From Lachnospiraceae bacterium (GTDB lineage Bacteria; Bacillota; Clostridia; Lachnospirales; Lachnospiraceae): a stretch of 6,157 nucleotides of DNA. Where the stretch lies: assembly GCA_003488445.1 (NCBI GenBank), contig DNLO01000199.1, positions 1 to 6,157 of the forward strand, in the 5' to 3' direction. The notes under the pieces are model-generated. The model did not search any database and had not been told where the DNA came from. It saw only the letters and a program-made list of their open reading frames with translations. Within the stretch, counting starts at the first letter, position 1, and every line of letters begins with the position of its first letter. Position numbers and translations under genes: made by a program. Of the stretch, positions 5,900 through 6,157 are shown one piece after another.

Positions 5900-6157
5900 T
5901 CGTTATCAGCTCCTCATATGCTCCGTGCAGAGCCATCAGGGACTCATGTGTCCCGCGCTCCACCACCTTGCCTCCGTTCAGGACTATGATCTCGTCACAG
6001 TCTCTTATCGTCGACAGTCTGTGCGCCACCACTATGCAGGTGATCCCCCTGTCCTTTATCGAGTTCACCACCTCGTATTCGGTCTGTGCATCCAGTGCAC
6101 TGGTGGCCTCATCCATGATGATGATGGTGGGGTCCTGTGACAGCACCCTGGCGATCT
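5892..6157 (-). CDS. NHLP/NHLM-type export ABC transporter, C-terminal ATPase fragment (5' end outside window)
   Basis: This is the C-terminal ~88 residues of an ABC transporter nucleotide-binding domain, entering from the right edge and ending at a TAG at 5892-5894. The visible part begins just after the ABC signature with IARVLSQDP, then shows Walker B and D-loop ([12 protein letters not shown]) and the H-loop (VAHRLSTI), followed by the usual tail [23 protein letters not shown]. That tail closely resembles what I know of the first ABC subunit (C39 peptidase-permease-ATPase) of NHLP bacteriocin export systems, which cleaves the leader from a peptide and drives its export across the membrane. 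The peptidase and membrane domains are not in the window, so that part is inferred from the tail and from the neighbouring second subunit. Its stop codon overlaps the next gene by 8 bp, implying co-translation. The GTG at 6146 is an internal valine codon, not a start. ABC ATPase identity is near certain; the exact subfamily is likely. Confidence 0.85.
   Translation of the reverse strand, partial: IARVLSQDPTIIIMDEATSALDAQTEYEVVNSIKDRGITCIVVAHRLSTIRDCDEIIVLNGGKVVERGTHESLMALHGAYEELITSE
5910..5915 (-). promoter_or_regulatory. Ribosome binding site for the NHLP permease/ATPase gene
   Basis: GAGGAG lies 10 nt upstream of the GTG at 5897-5899, inside the 3' end of the upstream ABC gene. It supports the non-ATG start, which is the first possible start after the in-frame TAA at 5903-5905. 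The spacing is slightly long, so re-initiation after the upstream stop (8-bp overlap) may also contribute. Confidence 0.6.

Noticed and set aside
2880..6157. Functional link between the RiPP exporter and cysteine synthesis (cysteine supply for thioether peptides)
   Set aside because: cysE-cysS-mrnC-rlmB is a conserved housekeeping block with its own promoter, so adjacency alone does not support a dedicated role.

Overview
The window looks like a chromosomal segment of a low-to-mid GC Firmicute, most likely a Clostridia member (Lachnospiraceae-like). This rests on the gene order cysE-cysS-mrnC-rlmB, which is the classic Firmicutes block, on the presence of Mini-ribonuclease III, and on a short Gram-positive-type CysE. 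No phylogenetic test was possible, so the family-level guess is soft. All genes lie on the minus strand, so transcription runs from the right end to the left end of the window.

Right part (3713-6157): the last ~88 codons of an ABC transporter ATPase domain, cut by the window edge, overlap by 8 bp a complete 728-residue ABC permease/ATPase. Together they match the paired exporters of NHLP/NHLM-type RiPP (bacteriocin-like peptide) clusters: one peptidase-permease-ATPase (here only its C-terminus) and one permease-ATPase whose N-terminal domain has no cysteine. Any precursor peptide and modification genes would lie beyond the right edge.

Middle (1064-3712): a 92-bp gap carries a strong housekeeping promoter (TTGATA, 18 bp, TATAAT) and a short leader. 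It drives a tightly packed operon: serine O-acetyltransferase (cysE), cysteinyl-tRNA synthetase (cysS), Mini-ribonuclease III (mrnC) and a 23S rRNA 2'-O-methyltransferase of the RlmB/TrmH family (rlmB). The genes are separated by 10 bp or overlap by 16 bp, so translational coupling is likely. The operon joins cysteine synthesis, cysteine charging onto tRNA and maturation of 23S rRNA. No T-box leader is present in front of it. The CysE ends in Gly-Asp-Gly-Ile, the same tail that E. coli CysE uses to dock into CysK.

Left part (1-304): right behind the rlmB stop codon lies a ~283-bp fold-back element with 24-bp terminal inverted repeats (23/24 identical), further inverted similarity extending about 60 bp inward, two strong internal hairpins, and a possible 5-bp target duplication (TCCAG). 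It has no credible coding sequence and looks like a non-autonomous miniature element (MITE-like) or a structured repeat family that inserted between rlmB and the next gene. It is the least ordinary part of the window.
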